64,000 nucleotides of DNA. Origin: Gammaproteobacteria bacterium (GTDB lineage: Bacteria > Pseudomonadota > Gammaproteobacteria > Steroidobacterales > Steroidobacteraceae). Where the stretch lies: contig JANYFY010000026.1 in NCBI GenBank assembly GCA_025359565.1, positions 62,001 through 126,000 of the forward strand. The letters run 5' to 3'. Below are positions 1-9,400 of this stretch, one piece after another. A program made the translations under genes and the position numbers. Numbering within the stretch: the stretch's first letter is position 1; each line of letters begins with the position of its first letter. The notes under the pieces were generated by a model. The model was not told where the DNA came from. It did not search any database and was given only the letters and a program-made list of their open reading frames with translations.

Positions 1-786
1 ACGTGATATGACGTAGCCTCGCGCAAGGTAGTGACCCACTGTCCAGGCTGGCAGTGCCGCGATGCCGCGACCACTTGCGACTAACTGGAGTATGGCTACG
101 GTTAACTCGGCCGTTCGCCTGCGGGGGTGTATACGCGCGGGCACTAGGCAGTGCTTCATCACATCGAGTAACTCGTCTGGCACGGGGTAGGTGATGAGGG
201 TTTCATCAGCGAAATCTTCTGCTTCGAGCCATGGCTTTGCGCTAAGGCGGTGGCGTGGACTCATAAGGGCAACGCTCTCGTAGCGAAATAGCGGGCTAAA
301 TACTGCGTTTTGCCGCGCATCTTGCGGATCATGCATGATGGCGATTTCGGCTTCGTTGCGTTCAATTAATGGGAGAGGGTCGACAACGAACCCGGAAATG
401 ATATCGAGCTCTACTTCGGGCCACAGCGAGCGGTAGGCATCCATGGCCGGCATGAGCCAGTCAAAACAATTATGGCATTGTACGGCGATGCGCAGGGGAC
501 CTGCATGACCTTCAGCTAATCGGGCAATATCGCGGCCCGACTCTGCGACTTGAGGCAGTACTGCCTGTGCGAGTGCGAGTAGACGCTGTCCGATGGCGGT
601 AAATCGTAGGGGGCGCACGTTTTTTTCGACCAACGCCGCGCCGTAATGTGTTTCGAGAGCTTTTAATTGATGAGAGAGGGCTGATTGGGTCAAGAATAGG
701 CGTGCCGCTGCCTTGGACAAACTGCCGCATTCCGATAATGCCAACAGTGTTTCGAGATGACGGAGTTCGAGGGCGGTCGACGGCAT
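1..786 (-). CDS. metR: MetR, LysR-type methionine regulator (3' end outside window)
   Basis: The minus frame is open from an ATG at 784-786 to the window edge, giving 262 codons; about 50 C-terminal residues are missing by comparison with the E. coli protein (about 317 aa). The N-terminal winged helix (residues 1-60) holds the motif TQSALSHQLKALE. The effector domain has AVQCHNCFDWLMPAMDAY and later GIAALPAWTVG, close to E. coli MetR (AIECHSCIQWLTPAL, GIAALPHWVV). MetR activates methionine genes with homocysteine as co-activator. Its divergent neighbour is metF, the usual arrangement. Identity is fairly secure; only the N-terminal five sixths is visible. Confidence 0.9.
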   Translation of the reverse strand, partial: MPSTALELRHLETLLALSECGSLSKAAARLFLTQSALSHQLKALETHYGAALVEKNVRPLRFTAIGQRLLALAQAVLPQVAESGRDIARLAEGHAGPLRIAVQCHNCFDWLMPAMDAYRSLWPEVELDIISGFVVDPLPLIERNEAEIAIMHDPQDARQNAVFSPLFRYESVALMSPRHRLSAKPWLEAEDFADETLITYPVPDELLDVMKHCLVPARIHPRRRTAELTVAILQLVASGRGIAALPAWTVGHYLARGYVISR

Positions 787-794
787 GAGCTGGA

Positions 795-811
795 TTCATT
801 TCCTATATGAA
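795..811. promoter_or_regulatory. candidate LysR/MetR operator between metR and metF
   Basis: A dyad TTCA-N9-TGAA occupies 795-811 in the short metR/metF gap, and another TGAA follows at 823. The described MetR site is TGAA-N5-TTCA, so this is the inverse arrangement and fits the general LysR-type dyad better. It covers the first possible metF start (807), which favours a downstream metF start. No binding evidence is available. Confidence 0.35.
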
Positions 812-1715
812 GATAATGAGTTTGAATCATAGCGCGACTGATCGCATGCTGCTATTGATGTCAGTTCCCGCTGTTTCATTTGAATTTTTCCCCCCTGTTA
901 ATGAGGCTGCGGCTCTTCAGCTTTGGGAGGCGGTGCAGCGGCTTGCGCCGTTACAGCCACGTTTTGTGTCGGTGACCTATGGGGCGGATGGGTCCACACA
1001 GTCGCGGACGCATGAGTGTGTATTGAAGATATTGCGCGAAACTGACTTAACTGTAGCGCCGCACTTAACTTGCGTGGGGGCTTCGCGTCAAAAAGTTCTG
1101 GGTATTGCCGAGGATTATTGGCGACAAGGGGTGCGACACCTGGTCGCGTTGAGAGGGGACGTACCGGAAACTGCGCGGGGTGTTAACGGTCGAAAGGATT
1201 CCTCTTGTAGTAGCTTCCCGTATGCGTCGGATTTGGTCGGAGGTTTAAAAACGGCTGTGGACTTTGAAATCTCGGTTGCAGCCTATCCCGAGGGTCATCC
1301 GGAGTCGGGGAGTGTAGAGGCAGATGTTGAGAACCTTTGGCGCAAGATTGATGCCGGGGCGCATCGTGCCATTACGCAATTCTTTTTCGATACGGAGGCG
1401 TTTTTGCGATATCGGGATCGATGCGCGGCGCGCGGAATTGACGTTAAGATCGTGCCGGGGATATTGCCTATCTTACGTTTCTCACAATTGCTGCGCTTCG
1501 CGCAACGCTGTGGAACTGTAATACCTGATTGGCTGCATCGACGTTTCGCTGGTTTAGAGGACGATGTGGAGACTCACGCGATGATTGCGCAGCGCGTGGC
1601 GATCGATCAGGTGCAGCAACTGCAGCGAGAAGGGGTTGATGAATTTCATTTTTATACGTTGAATAAGGCGCCGCTTACCTATGCTGCTTGTGATGCGTTG
1701 GGGTTGCGGGCGTAG
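807..1715 (+). CDS. metF: 5,10-methylenetetrahydrofolate reductase MetF
   Basis: Reduces 5,10-methylene-THF to 5-methyl-THF with a flavin cofactor, supplying the methyl group for methionine synthesis. Family motifs are in order: VSFEFFPP near the N-terminus, FVSVTYGA, APHLTC, HLVALRGD, SVAAYPEGHPES, AITQFFFD, PGILPI and FHFYTLN near the C-terminus. The longest frame gives 302 aa, close to E. coli MetF (296). The start is uncertain: ATGs at 807, 816, 846 and 858 are in frame, none has a strong ribosome binding site, and 807 lies inside a dyad that may be an operator. It is divergent from metR. Confidence 0.93.
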   Translation: MKIMSLNHSATDRMLLLMSVPAVSFEFFPPVNEAAALQLWEAVQRLAPLQPRFVSVTYGADGSTQSRTHECVLKILRETDLTVAPHLTCVGASRQKVLGIAEDYWRQGVRHLVALRGDVPETARGVNGRKDSSCSSFPYASDLVGGLKTAVDFEISVAAYPEGHPESGSVEADVENLWRKIDAGAHRAITQFFFDTEAFLRYRDRCAARGIDVKIVPGILPILRFSQLLRFAQRCGTVIPDWLHRRFAGLEDDVETHAMIAQRVAIDQVQQLQREGVDEFHFYTLNKAPLTYAACDALGLRA

Positions 1716-1722
1716 GTGCCGT

Positions 1723-2256
1723 TTAACCGATGTCGAGCGCGTCGCGCGTCAATAAATAACACGGCTCCATTGCTTGGCTCGGCGGGTACAACTCATGATG
1801 GGTATAGTTAAAACCGACCGCTAGTAGAATTCGACGTGAGGCGTCGTTGGAGGGATGGTGACCTGCGAAGAGCGCCTTCGCTTGGCAGGCGGTAAACGCA
1901 AAGTAGGCCGCTGCGGCGGCCGCTTCGCGGGCAATGCCTTGGCCCCAATGTGAGCGCCGGAGCTGATAGCCGAGTTCGTAAATATGACCGCTGGGGTCAC
2001 GGGGTTGAAGACCGCAACAACCCACGTGTTCGCCCGAATCCAGCAGGAAAATAGGCCAGTATTGAAATCCATAGCGTTCGTGACAAGCGATTTCCTCGCT
2101 GAGTCGCGTATGGACCTGGGCAGGTGTTAACGGTCCGCTGGTCAGGCGCGTGACTTCCGGATCGCCCCACAGTTCCATGGCTAGAGGCAGATCCTCGGAG
2201 TTCCAAACGCCAAACCCGAGTCGCTTCGAGGTGAATATATAGTTGAGAGTACGCAA
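1723..2256 (-). CDS. GNAT family N-acetyltransferase (RimJ/RimL type)
   Basis: A 177-aa protein with the acetyltransferase fold of the RimJ/RimL branch: N-terminal TSKRLGFGVWNSEDL, the central strand EHVGCCGLQ, the acetyl-CoA loop RRSHWGQGIAREAAAA at about residues 100-115 and the C-terminal NDASRRILLAVGF. Members acetylate N-terminal amines of proteins or small molecules; the substrate cannot be read from sequence. It starts 12 bp after the permease gene on the same strand and is probably co-transcribed with it. Confidence 0.8.
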   Translation of the reverse strand: MRTLNYIFTSKRLGFGVWNSEDLPLAMELWGDPEVTRLTSGPLTPAQVHTRLSEEIACHERYGFQYWPIFLLDSGEHVGCCGLQPRDPSGHIYELGYQLRRSHWGQGIAREAAAAAAYFAFTACQAKALFAGHHPSNDASRRILLAVGFNYTHHELYPPSQAMEPCYLLTRDALDIG

Positions 2257-2268
2257 GTAGGTACTGCG

Positions 2269-3567
2269 TTAAGCGCGCGGCTGCGCTGATCCCCTGGTCT
2301 GTATCCAGTAGGCGCCAAGACTCAACAAGATCAGCGCAATCAGTCCGAGAATTTCGGCGCGCGACGCCAGGGCAATTAAAAACAACATACCGACGATGCC
2401 GAGCACCGAGGCTGCGCGTAACCAACGAAATTTAAGCGGAGCCCCCGCGAGCGCGATACCTTCTTTGGCTAGTCGCCAGGCGGCCGCGCAACCTGCGATG
2501 TATAGACCAGCGGTAGCAAGCGCCGCGAGCACCGCGAGTTCATTAAAAGTTCCGCTTAAGGCAAGACCCATTGCGATTCCAGCGTGCCAGATAATCGCTA
2601 TATGCGGTGCGTGACTACGTGCGTGAACGCGGCCGAGCATACGAGGCAGTAAGCCGTCGCGAGAGAAAGCAAATAAAATGCGTGGACTACAGAGAATATC
2701 GCAACTAATAAATCCAAACATGGATAATGCCGCGCCGACTAGCATGAGGTTGCGCAAGGCAGGACTAATACCGGTCATCACGTCCGCTAAAGGCAGAGTC
2801 GATTGTGCGAGCGCCGCGCCGAGCACTCCCTGTGCAATGATTTGAATGGTGATATAGAGCAACGCGACGAATGCCATACTTAAACCCAGTGCACGCGGAA
2901 TGGTTTTCGAGGGCTCTCGCACTTCACCACTGGTGCACAGTGCGGCCTCCATTCCGGTGAATGCGAATAGTTCCAGAATACAGGCGCGACCGATACCGTT
3001 GCTGGTGACTTCGGTGGGTTGAAAATAGGTGTTCACATGAAAAGCGCTGGCGCCCACTATGATGAAAACCGCCAGCGGCAGTAATTTTATCAAGGTGGTT
3101 GCGGAGACCAATCGCGTACCGCGCGCGACACCGCCGACATTCACGAGCGCAATTGCGCCAATGATTCCTACAATCACCAGCGCATGGCTCAGTGCTTGCA
3201 AAGGCGGGGGCACCCAGGGAGCTGCAAGGTCGGCAAGCGCTGCCGCAATAGCTCCACATGCGAGCACATCGCCGAACCAGAGTAGCGTGCCCGCCATGTA
3301 GCCGGTTCTCGGGCCAAACGCGGCCTGGATATAGGCGTAAGCACCGCCGCTGCTCGGTACTCGACTTCCCCCTTCCGCGAAGCAAATGGCGACGGCGCCG
3401 ACGGCCAGTGCACAAACAATAATGACGAGCGGCGCATAGATTCCGGCACTTAACGCTAGTGCGCCGGGAATCTTGAATATGCTTGCACCCACGACGCTGC
3501 TGACGATGCTGGCCGCGAGTCCCCAAGCACCCATCGCCCGCAGTAGCCCGGTGTCGCGATTGATCAC
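2269..3567 (-). CDS. APC-family amino acid permease
   Basis: A 432-aa inner-membrane transporter with about 12 hydrophobic segments across its length. The first helix carries GASIFKIPG, the APC signature (GxGIF type) for substrate contact, and helix 6 has FAFTGMEAA. Family members are amino acid/H+ symporters or exchangers; the substrate is unknown. The nearby methionine genes could hint at a sulphur amino acid, but that is only context. It is followed closely by a GNAT acetyltransferase. Confidence 0.85.
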   Translation of the reverse strand: MINRDTGLLRAMGAWGLAASIVSSVVGASIFKIPGALALSAGIYAPLVIIVCALAVGAVAICFAEGGSRVPSSGGAYAYIQAAFGPRTGYMAGTLLWFGDVLACGAIAAALADLAAPWVPPPLQALSHALVIVGIIGAIALVNVGGVARGTRLVSATTLIKLLPLAVFIIVGASAFHVNTYFQPTEVTSNGIGRACILELFAFTGMEAALCTSGEVREPSKTIPRALGLSMAFVALLYITIQIIAQGVLGAALAQSTLPLADVMTGISPALRNLMLVGAALSMFGFISCDILCSPRILFAFSRDGLLPRMLGRVHARSHAPHIAIIWHAGIAMGLALSGTFNELAVLAALATAGLYIAGCAAAWRLAKEGIALAGAPLKFRWLRAASVLGIVGMLFLIALASRAEILGLIALILLSLGAYWIQTRGSAQPRA

Positions 3568-3619
3568 GAGTTATCCATGTCTTTTTTGTTGTTGACGCTC
3601 ACTTTCTAAGGGGTCTCGC

Positions 3620-4663
3620 TTAAGGCGCCTTGCGTCGCCCGGTCAGGCGGCGTCCGGTGGCTCCCGGAGCGGCTCCCGCCTTGCGGTCTAAGTCCCCGCG
3701 TAGCTGCGCGGTCGCGCCCGTGGAAATGGCGCCGAGTCGCGTTTCGATCAACGCTAAATCAGGTTTTGGGCCGCGGGTGTGCGCCTCAAGCGCTTGACGC
3801 ATAATCTTCAAGTGCTCAGGCGAGGTGCCACAGCAGCCACCGATAATGCGTGCGCCGGCATCAAAGGATAGCCGTGCATATTCGGCCATCAATTCCGGTG
3901 TGCCGCTGAAACGAATTGCACCATCAATGAATTGCGGGATACCGCAGTTGGCTTTGGCGACGAGGATGGTGGATTCGTCCGAGGCGGTGGCAAGATTAAG
4001 AATACATGCGACGAGTTCTGAGGGACCCACGCCGCAATTGCTGCCGCACGCGGCTAGCTGATGTTTACGATGTATACCGGCAAGCTCTGCGGGTGAAATG
4101 CCCATCATGGTGCGGCCATTAGTATCGAAGCTTAAAGTGGCGACAATCGGTAGACCCATGCTGCGCGCGCCTGCGATGGCGGCCTCGGTTTCCTCGACCG
4201 AGGACATTGTTTCGATCCAGAGAATATCGGCACCGCCACGGCACAAGGCTTCGGCTTGTTCTGCGAAGGACTCTTGCGCTTCATCCGCACTTAAGGGACC
4301 GAGCGGCTGTAAGATTTCGCCTGTCGGGCCCATGCTGCCGGCGACCAGCACGGGGCGTTGCGCGCGCCGCGCTTCCATTCGAGCCAGACTTGCTGCCTTC
4401 TCATTGAGTTCGGCTACCCGCGCTTCGGCCTTATGTAATTTTAATCGATGCCGAGTACCGCCGAAACTATTAGTCAGGATGATATCGGCTCCCGCCTCTA
4501 CGAAATCCCTATGTAGATCTGCAATGCGTTCCGGGAAGTCCGCGTTCCATAATTCGGGAGCATCGCCGGAGGTAAGGCCTCGTTCGAATAAGTTACTACC
4601 GGTGGCGCCATCGGCGAGTAGCCAGGGCTTTATAGCTAAGAGGGGTGTGAGTCGATCGATCAT
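3620..4663 (-). CDS. bmt: homocysteine S-methyltransferase (Bmt/BHMT type)
   Basis: A 347-aa enzyme expected to transfer a methyl group, probably from betaine, to homocysteine to give methionine. It opens with PWLLADGATGSNLFERGL and has ILTNSFGGTRHRLKLH, as in alphaproteobacterial Bmt proteins. The zinc ligands are visible as GSNCGVG (about residue 208) and GGCCGTS (about residue 275). The last 60 residues are a basic, low-complexity tail absent from typical relatives. A split MetH homocysteine module is an alternative, but no folate, cobalamin or reactivation domain is nearby. Confidence 0.82.
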   Translation of the reverse strand: MIDRLTPLLAIKPWLLADGATGSNLFERGLTSGDAPELWNADFPERIADLHRDFVEAGADIILTNSFGGTRHRLKLHKAEARVAELNEKAASLARMEARRAQRPVLVAGSMGPTGEILQPLGPLSADEAQESFAEQAEALCRGGADILWIETMSSVEETEAAIAGARSMGLPIVATLSFDTNGRTMMGISPAELAGIHRKHQLAACGSNCGVGPSELVACILNLATASDESTILVAKANCGIPQFIDGAIRFSGTPELMAEYARLSFDAGARIIGGCCGTSPEHLKIMRQALEAHTRGPKPDLALIETRLGAISTGATAQLRGDLDRKAGAAPGATGRRLTGRRKAP

Positions 4664-4754
4664 GGGTTGTTACTATACCGATCCTGAAATCGATGCGTGC
4701 ACTTGACTACTTGTCCACCTCACCTTTAATGTCAGCTGCATATGCTAGCTCGAA

Positions 4755-4914
4755 TCTCACTCGCCGGTGTTGTCTCCACCGTGGTTAGTTCGGCGGATTA
4801 CCGGGCAAGATCAATTCACCCACCGGGCTTGCGTTGTTGTCCAGTAGCGGTGCCGTATCACTCGCCGTTGTCGATTCGTTTGAGCATGCTGTGCTGCGGG
4901 TGGATCTACCGTGA
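4755..4914 (+). pseudogene. possible NHL-repeat protein remnant
   Basis: This piece of the 360-bp gap holds two short reading fragments in different frames. One reads ISLAGVVSTVV; the other, from 4795 to the stop at 4912-4914, reads SPTGLAL and then LAVVDSFEHAVLRVDLP, which resembles one NHL repeat (GLAV..VADS.NHAVRV). There is no plausible start or complete domain. I take it as a frame-shifted fragment of a lost gene, with modest confidence. Confidence 0.35.
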
Positions 4915-4969
4915 TTTAAATAAAGACCCGCGACTATTGAGCTTGCGCGACATGGCCCGGTAAAGACAT

Positions 4970-4989
4970 TGATATGGGTACCCATATCA
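4970..4989. repeat. perfect 20-bp palindrome downstream of the RND operon
   Basis: TGATATGGGTACCCATATCA is fully self-complementary and sits 37 bp beyond the stop of the outer-membrane efflux gene. A perfect dyad without a loop suits a dimeric repressor site. A hairpin terminator is the other reading, but no T-run follows on the minus strand. Confidence 0.5.
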
Positions 4990-5026
4990 GAAAAACCCAC
5001 AGAGAGCTGCACAATCAAGTCAAAGT

Positions 5027-6463
5027 CTAGTGACCCGCCGCGGGCGCGCTAGGCGCAGCGGCAAAATCGCCGACCAGTGCTTTATAGAGTGCAGCCAGCG
5101 AAGTCGCGCGTTGCGATTGGGCGGTGGCCAGTTGATCTTCCGCATCGAGCTGGGTGCGCTCGGCGTCGAGCGCAATGAGCGAGTCAGCCGCACCGGCGGT
5201 GAACTGGGCATTTGCGAGGCTGCTCGCTGAGCGGGCCGTAGTCACGGCTTCCTCTAATACGGTTGCGCTCCGATTGGCGGCACGATAGCCCGCCATAGCG
5301 TTCTCGGTCTCTTCCAGTGCCCGTAGTACAGTGTCATCGTAGGCTGCAAGTGCTCCGGCTACGCGTGCCTTAGAAGCCCGCACCCGTTGCCGCACTCTGC
5401 CAATGTCTAGAAAGCTCCAAGTGAGTGAAGGTCCATAATGCCAGCGTTCTGCCGCTGTTTTGCCGATATCTGAAGCCAATTGTCCGGTCCAGCCCAGGCC
5501 GCCTAATAAAGTGAGTTTCGGAAAATAATCAGCCACATCGACCGAAATTTGCGCGGTTGCCGCGCTTAGCTTGCGCTCAGCCTGGCGAATGTCGGGCCGT
5601 CGTCGTAGCCAGGCTTCGGGGGTACCCACGGTCACCAAGGCAGGCATGCTAGGAATGGGTGCAGGCGGACCCAACTGTTCGCGCAGGGAGGTTAGAGGTT
5701 GTGCGGTCAATACTGCGAGTCGCTGTTCGTTACGTGTGATGGCAGCTTCGGTCTGCGGAACACGAGCAAGCGTCACTAGCAATAAAGAGCGCGATCGATC
5801 CATATCCAATTGGGTACCGCGACCCACTTGGTTGCGCGCCTCGATCAGTCGCTGATTCTCTTCAAGATTGGCGACGTTACGAGTTTGCACTCGCAGCCTC
5901 TCCTGTTCCGCACGTAGGCTAAAGTATGCCTGAGCGACTTCCGCGAGCACTGATTGGCGCGCGGCGTCGAGGTTGGCGAGAGTAGCCTCTTCTTGAGCAA
6001 TGGCGATGCGACGCGTATTCAATGCACTGCCGAATAAATCCACTTCCCATGCGGCATCGAAGCCCGCTTTGAACGTAGTGAGTTTGCCGATTCCGGGAGG
6101 AATCAGTGGATCTCGAGAACTTGGCGAGCTATGGTCGCGGCTGGCGTTGGCAGTGACCGTAGGGAACAACGCAAAGGCGTCCAGACCACGAATTGCGCGA
6201 GCCTCGTTTACTTGCGCAAGCGCCTGCTCGAGGGTCTTGTTATGGGTCAGTGCCGTAGCCATAAGCGCGTCAAGTTTTTGATCGCCGAAGGAATGCCAGA
6301 GCGCAGAGGCCGGGGCTTGGTCGGATGTGAAGGGCGCAGCGCTTTCGCTAAATACCGCTGGTAAAGTCGGAGAGGGCTTTACGTAGCGCGGACCTACTGA
6401 GCAGCCGCTAAGGAGATTGCATGCTGCAACGACTAGCGTCGTCCACCCCGCCGCTTTTAACAT
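5027..6463 (-). CDS. RND efflux outer-membrane lipoprotein (OprM/NodT family)
   Basis: The outer-membrane channel of a tripartite efflux pump, 479 aa from the ATG at 6461-6463. That start is preferred because it gives a lipoprotein signal ending LLSGC at once and falls 16 bp after the pump gene, whereas longer starts overlap the pump. After the lipobox come SVGPRYVKP and two copies of the OEP domain with the long alpha-helical repeats of the TolC fold, such as AWEVDLFGSALNTRR, then WSFLDIGRVRQRV. It is the last gene of the efflux operon. Confidence 0.9.
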   Translation of the reverse strand: MLKAAGWTTLVVAACNLLSGCSVGPRYVKPSPTLPAVFSESAAPFTSDQAPASALWHSFGDQKLDALMATALTHNKTLEQALAQVNEARAIRGLDAFALFPTVTANASRDHSSPSSRDPLIPPGIGKLTTFKAGFDAAWEVDLFGSALNTRRIAIAQEEATLANLDAARQSVLAEVAQAYFSLRAEQERLRVQTRNVANLEENQRLIEARNQVGRGTQLDMDRSRSLLLVTLARVPQTEAAITRNEQRLAVLTAQPLTSLREQLGPPAPIPSMPALVTVGTPEAWLRRRPDIRQAERKLSAATAQISVDVADYFPKLTLLGGLGWTGQLASDIGKTAAERWHYGPSLTWSFLDIGRVRQRVRASKARVAGALAAYDDTVLRALEETENAMAGYRAANRSATVLEEAVTTARSASSLANAQFTAGAADSLIALDAERTQLDAEDQLATAQSQRATSLAALYKALVGDFAAAPSAPAAGH

Positions 6464-6479
6464 GGTTTGGAGGGTTCGG

Positions 6480-9400
6480 TTATACACTGCTAACTTCTGG
6501 CCGGGTTTGGCGCTTACTACTGATCGTGCGGAGCACCACATAAAAAACCGGAGTTAAAAATATACCGAAAAAAGTCACCCCGAGCATACCGAAGAATACC
6601 GTGATACCCATGACTTGACGTACTTCGGCACCCGCACCATGGGCGAACACCAGTGGAGTTACGCCCATGATGAAAGCGAAGCTGGTCATTAAAATTGGGC
6701 GCAAACGCAGGCGGCAAGCTTCAATCGCTGCCGGAATAATGCCGCGACCGCGGCGCTCTAATTCACGGGCAAATTCAACGATAAGAATGGCATTTTTGCA
6801 CGAGAGTCCCATTAGAACGAGCAACCCGATTTGAGTGAAAATATTATTATCCAGAAAACTGGGCGGACCCTTGGGTGGAAACACCGCCAAGGACAATCCG
6901 TGCACTAGGTTTATGAGCGAAATCCCGCCCATAGCGGCGAGCATTGCCATGGGCACAATCAAAATCACGGTGAGCGGCAATATCCAGCTCTCGTATAGGG
7001 CCGCGAGAACCAGGTAGACCAAAAGCACGCAGACCGGGAATATCAGCAAACTTGCGTTACCTTGGCGTGTTTGTTGATAGGTAAGGCCAGTCCACTCAAA
7101 TTTCATCCCGTTGGGCAGCATTTTTGTCGCGAGTGCCGCGACCTGCGCGATGGCCTGTGAAGAGGACATGCGCGAGGGATCGGTACCACCGGCTAAATCC
7201 GCCGCCGGATAGCCGTTATAACGAATTACGGGGTCGGGTCCGTAAGTCGATTTTACATTTACAACGCTTCCGATAGGGACCATTTGTCCCGCTAGATTAC
7301 GAGTCTTCAAGTTGCTGATATCGGCAGCCGTATTGCGAAAGGGTGCATCGGCCTGCACGTAAACACCGTAAGTCTTACCAAATAAATTAAAATCGTTCAC
7401 ATATTGCGAACCTAGGTACGTTTGCAGCGTGTCAAATACATTCGATAAAGGTAGCCCTTCTTGCTTAGCGCGGGTGCGATCCACATCGGCCACCAATTGC
7501 GGGACATTGGATTGATACGCGCTGAATACCGAATAGGGGTTAAATCCTGGCGTTTGACGCAGTGCGCCGGCAAGCGTCTGGACCTGGGTGTTCAGTTCAC
7601 CATATCCAATGTTGGCGCGGTCTTCCAAGTACATTTCAAAACCGGCCGAATTGCCGAGGCCTAGAACGGGAGGTGGCATGAGAGCGAAACCGATGCCATC
7701 GCGCAGTTGGCTGAATTGAGTTGATAAGGACACCGCAATCTCGGCCGCAGTACCCGTCCGTTCGTTAAAAGGTTTTAAGCCAAAAAATACCGTCCCCGCG
7801 TTCGGGGTATTTGAGAAATGCACGCCGTTTAAGCCCGCGAATTCAACCGCATGTTCGATACCGGGAGTCTTAAGTGCAATCTCTGACATACGATTGATAA
7901 AGCGTTCGGTTCTGTCTAGCGACGCCCCTTCGGGAAGAAGCGCGACCCCAAAGAGATATTGCTTGTCCTGAGTCGGTATGAAGCCAGCCGCTACATGCCG
8001 AAATGCACCCAGCGTCAGAAGTACCAACACACCATAGATTATTAAAAGTCGTCCCGTGCGTCCCGTGAAAACCGCAACGCGATTCGAGTAGCCACCCGCC
8101 GCGCGTTTAAAGAAACTATTGAAGCGCGCAAAGAATCTTCCAAAAATCTTATCGATGCCGACGGCGAAGGCATCTTTCGGCGCGTCTTTGGGTTTAAGCA
8201 AATATGCAGCCAGAGCGGGCGACAAAGTAAGCGAATTGATGGCGGAAATAATAGTCGATATAGCAATCGTGACTGCGAACTGGCGATAGAACTGACCTGT
8301 GACACCTCCCAGTAAGGAAATAGGCACAAAAACGGCTGTCAAAACTAATGCGATGGCGACGATAGGACCAGACACCTCACCCATTGCTGCGTGCGCAGCT
8401 TCTAAAGGCGTTCGCCCCTCTTCTATATTACGCTCCACGTTCTCGACTACCACAATGGCGTCATCGACCACGATACCAATGGCTAACACCATTCCAAAGA
8501 GTGTCAAAACGTTGATTGAGAATCCGAGTAGCCACAATACACCGAAGCTTCCCACGATGGAGATGGGCACCGCCAATAAAGGAATAATCGAAGCGCGCCA
8601 GGTTTGAAGAAATACCAGTACGACGATGACGACCAGTAGTACCGCCTCAAACAGGGTTTCGACCACTGACTTGATGGAATCACGTACGAACACCGTAGGA
8701 TCATAAACCACTTGCCAGATGACACCTGCCGGGAAGCCCTGCGCAAGTTCCGTCATTTTTGCGCGTACACTATTCGATACCGCGATGGAATTGGCACCAG
8801 GAGCCTCGAACACTGCTATTGCGGCCGCTTTTTCGTTATCAAGTAAAGCACGCAATGAATAGTCGGAGGCTCCCAAGGTGATGCGCGCGACGTCCGAGAG
8901 GCGTGTGACTTCACCGCCGCTGCCAGTTTTTAATATAATGGCCCCGAATTCTTCGACTGTACTGAGTCGGCCCTTGGCGTTGATCGACAATTGTATTTCT
9001 GCGGGGTACGGTTGCGGTGACGCGCCCAAGGTGCCCGCTGAAACTTGAACATTTTGTTCGCGAATTGCGCTCACCACATCACCGGCATTCAAGCCGCGGG
9101 CAGCGACTTTTTCGGGGTCCAGCCACACTCGCATGGCATAGGTACCGCCCCCAAATACGATTGTTTGGCCCACGCCGGGCAGTCGGGTAAGCTCATCACG
9201 AATGTGCAGAGCGGCGTAGTTACTTAAATATAAGGCATCGTAGCGATGGTCTGGCGAAGTTAAGTGAACCACCATGGTAATACTAGAAGATTGTTTCTGC
9301 GTGCTGACGCCGAGTGCACGCACCGCATCAGGTAGGCGTGGCGTGGCTTGGGCGACGCGGTTTTGCACTTGAACCGTGGCGAGATCGATATCGGTACCGA

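Noticed and set aside
4742-5018. open frames on both strands of the gap before the Bmt-type gene
   Set aside because: No ribosome binding site, no domain, and they overlap each other. Only the short NHL-like fragment has any resemblance to a protein.
6464-6541. N-terminal extension of the outer-membrane efflux protein
   Set aside because: It lies inside the pump gene and would place the lipoprotein signal internally.
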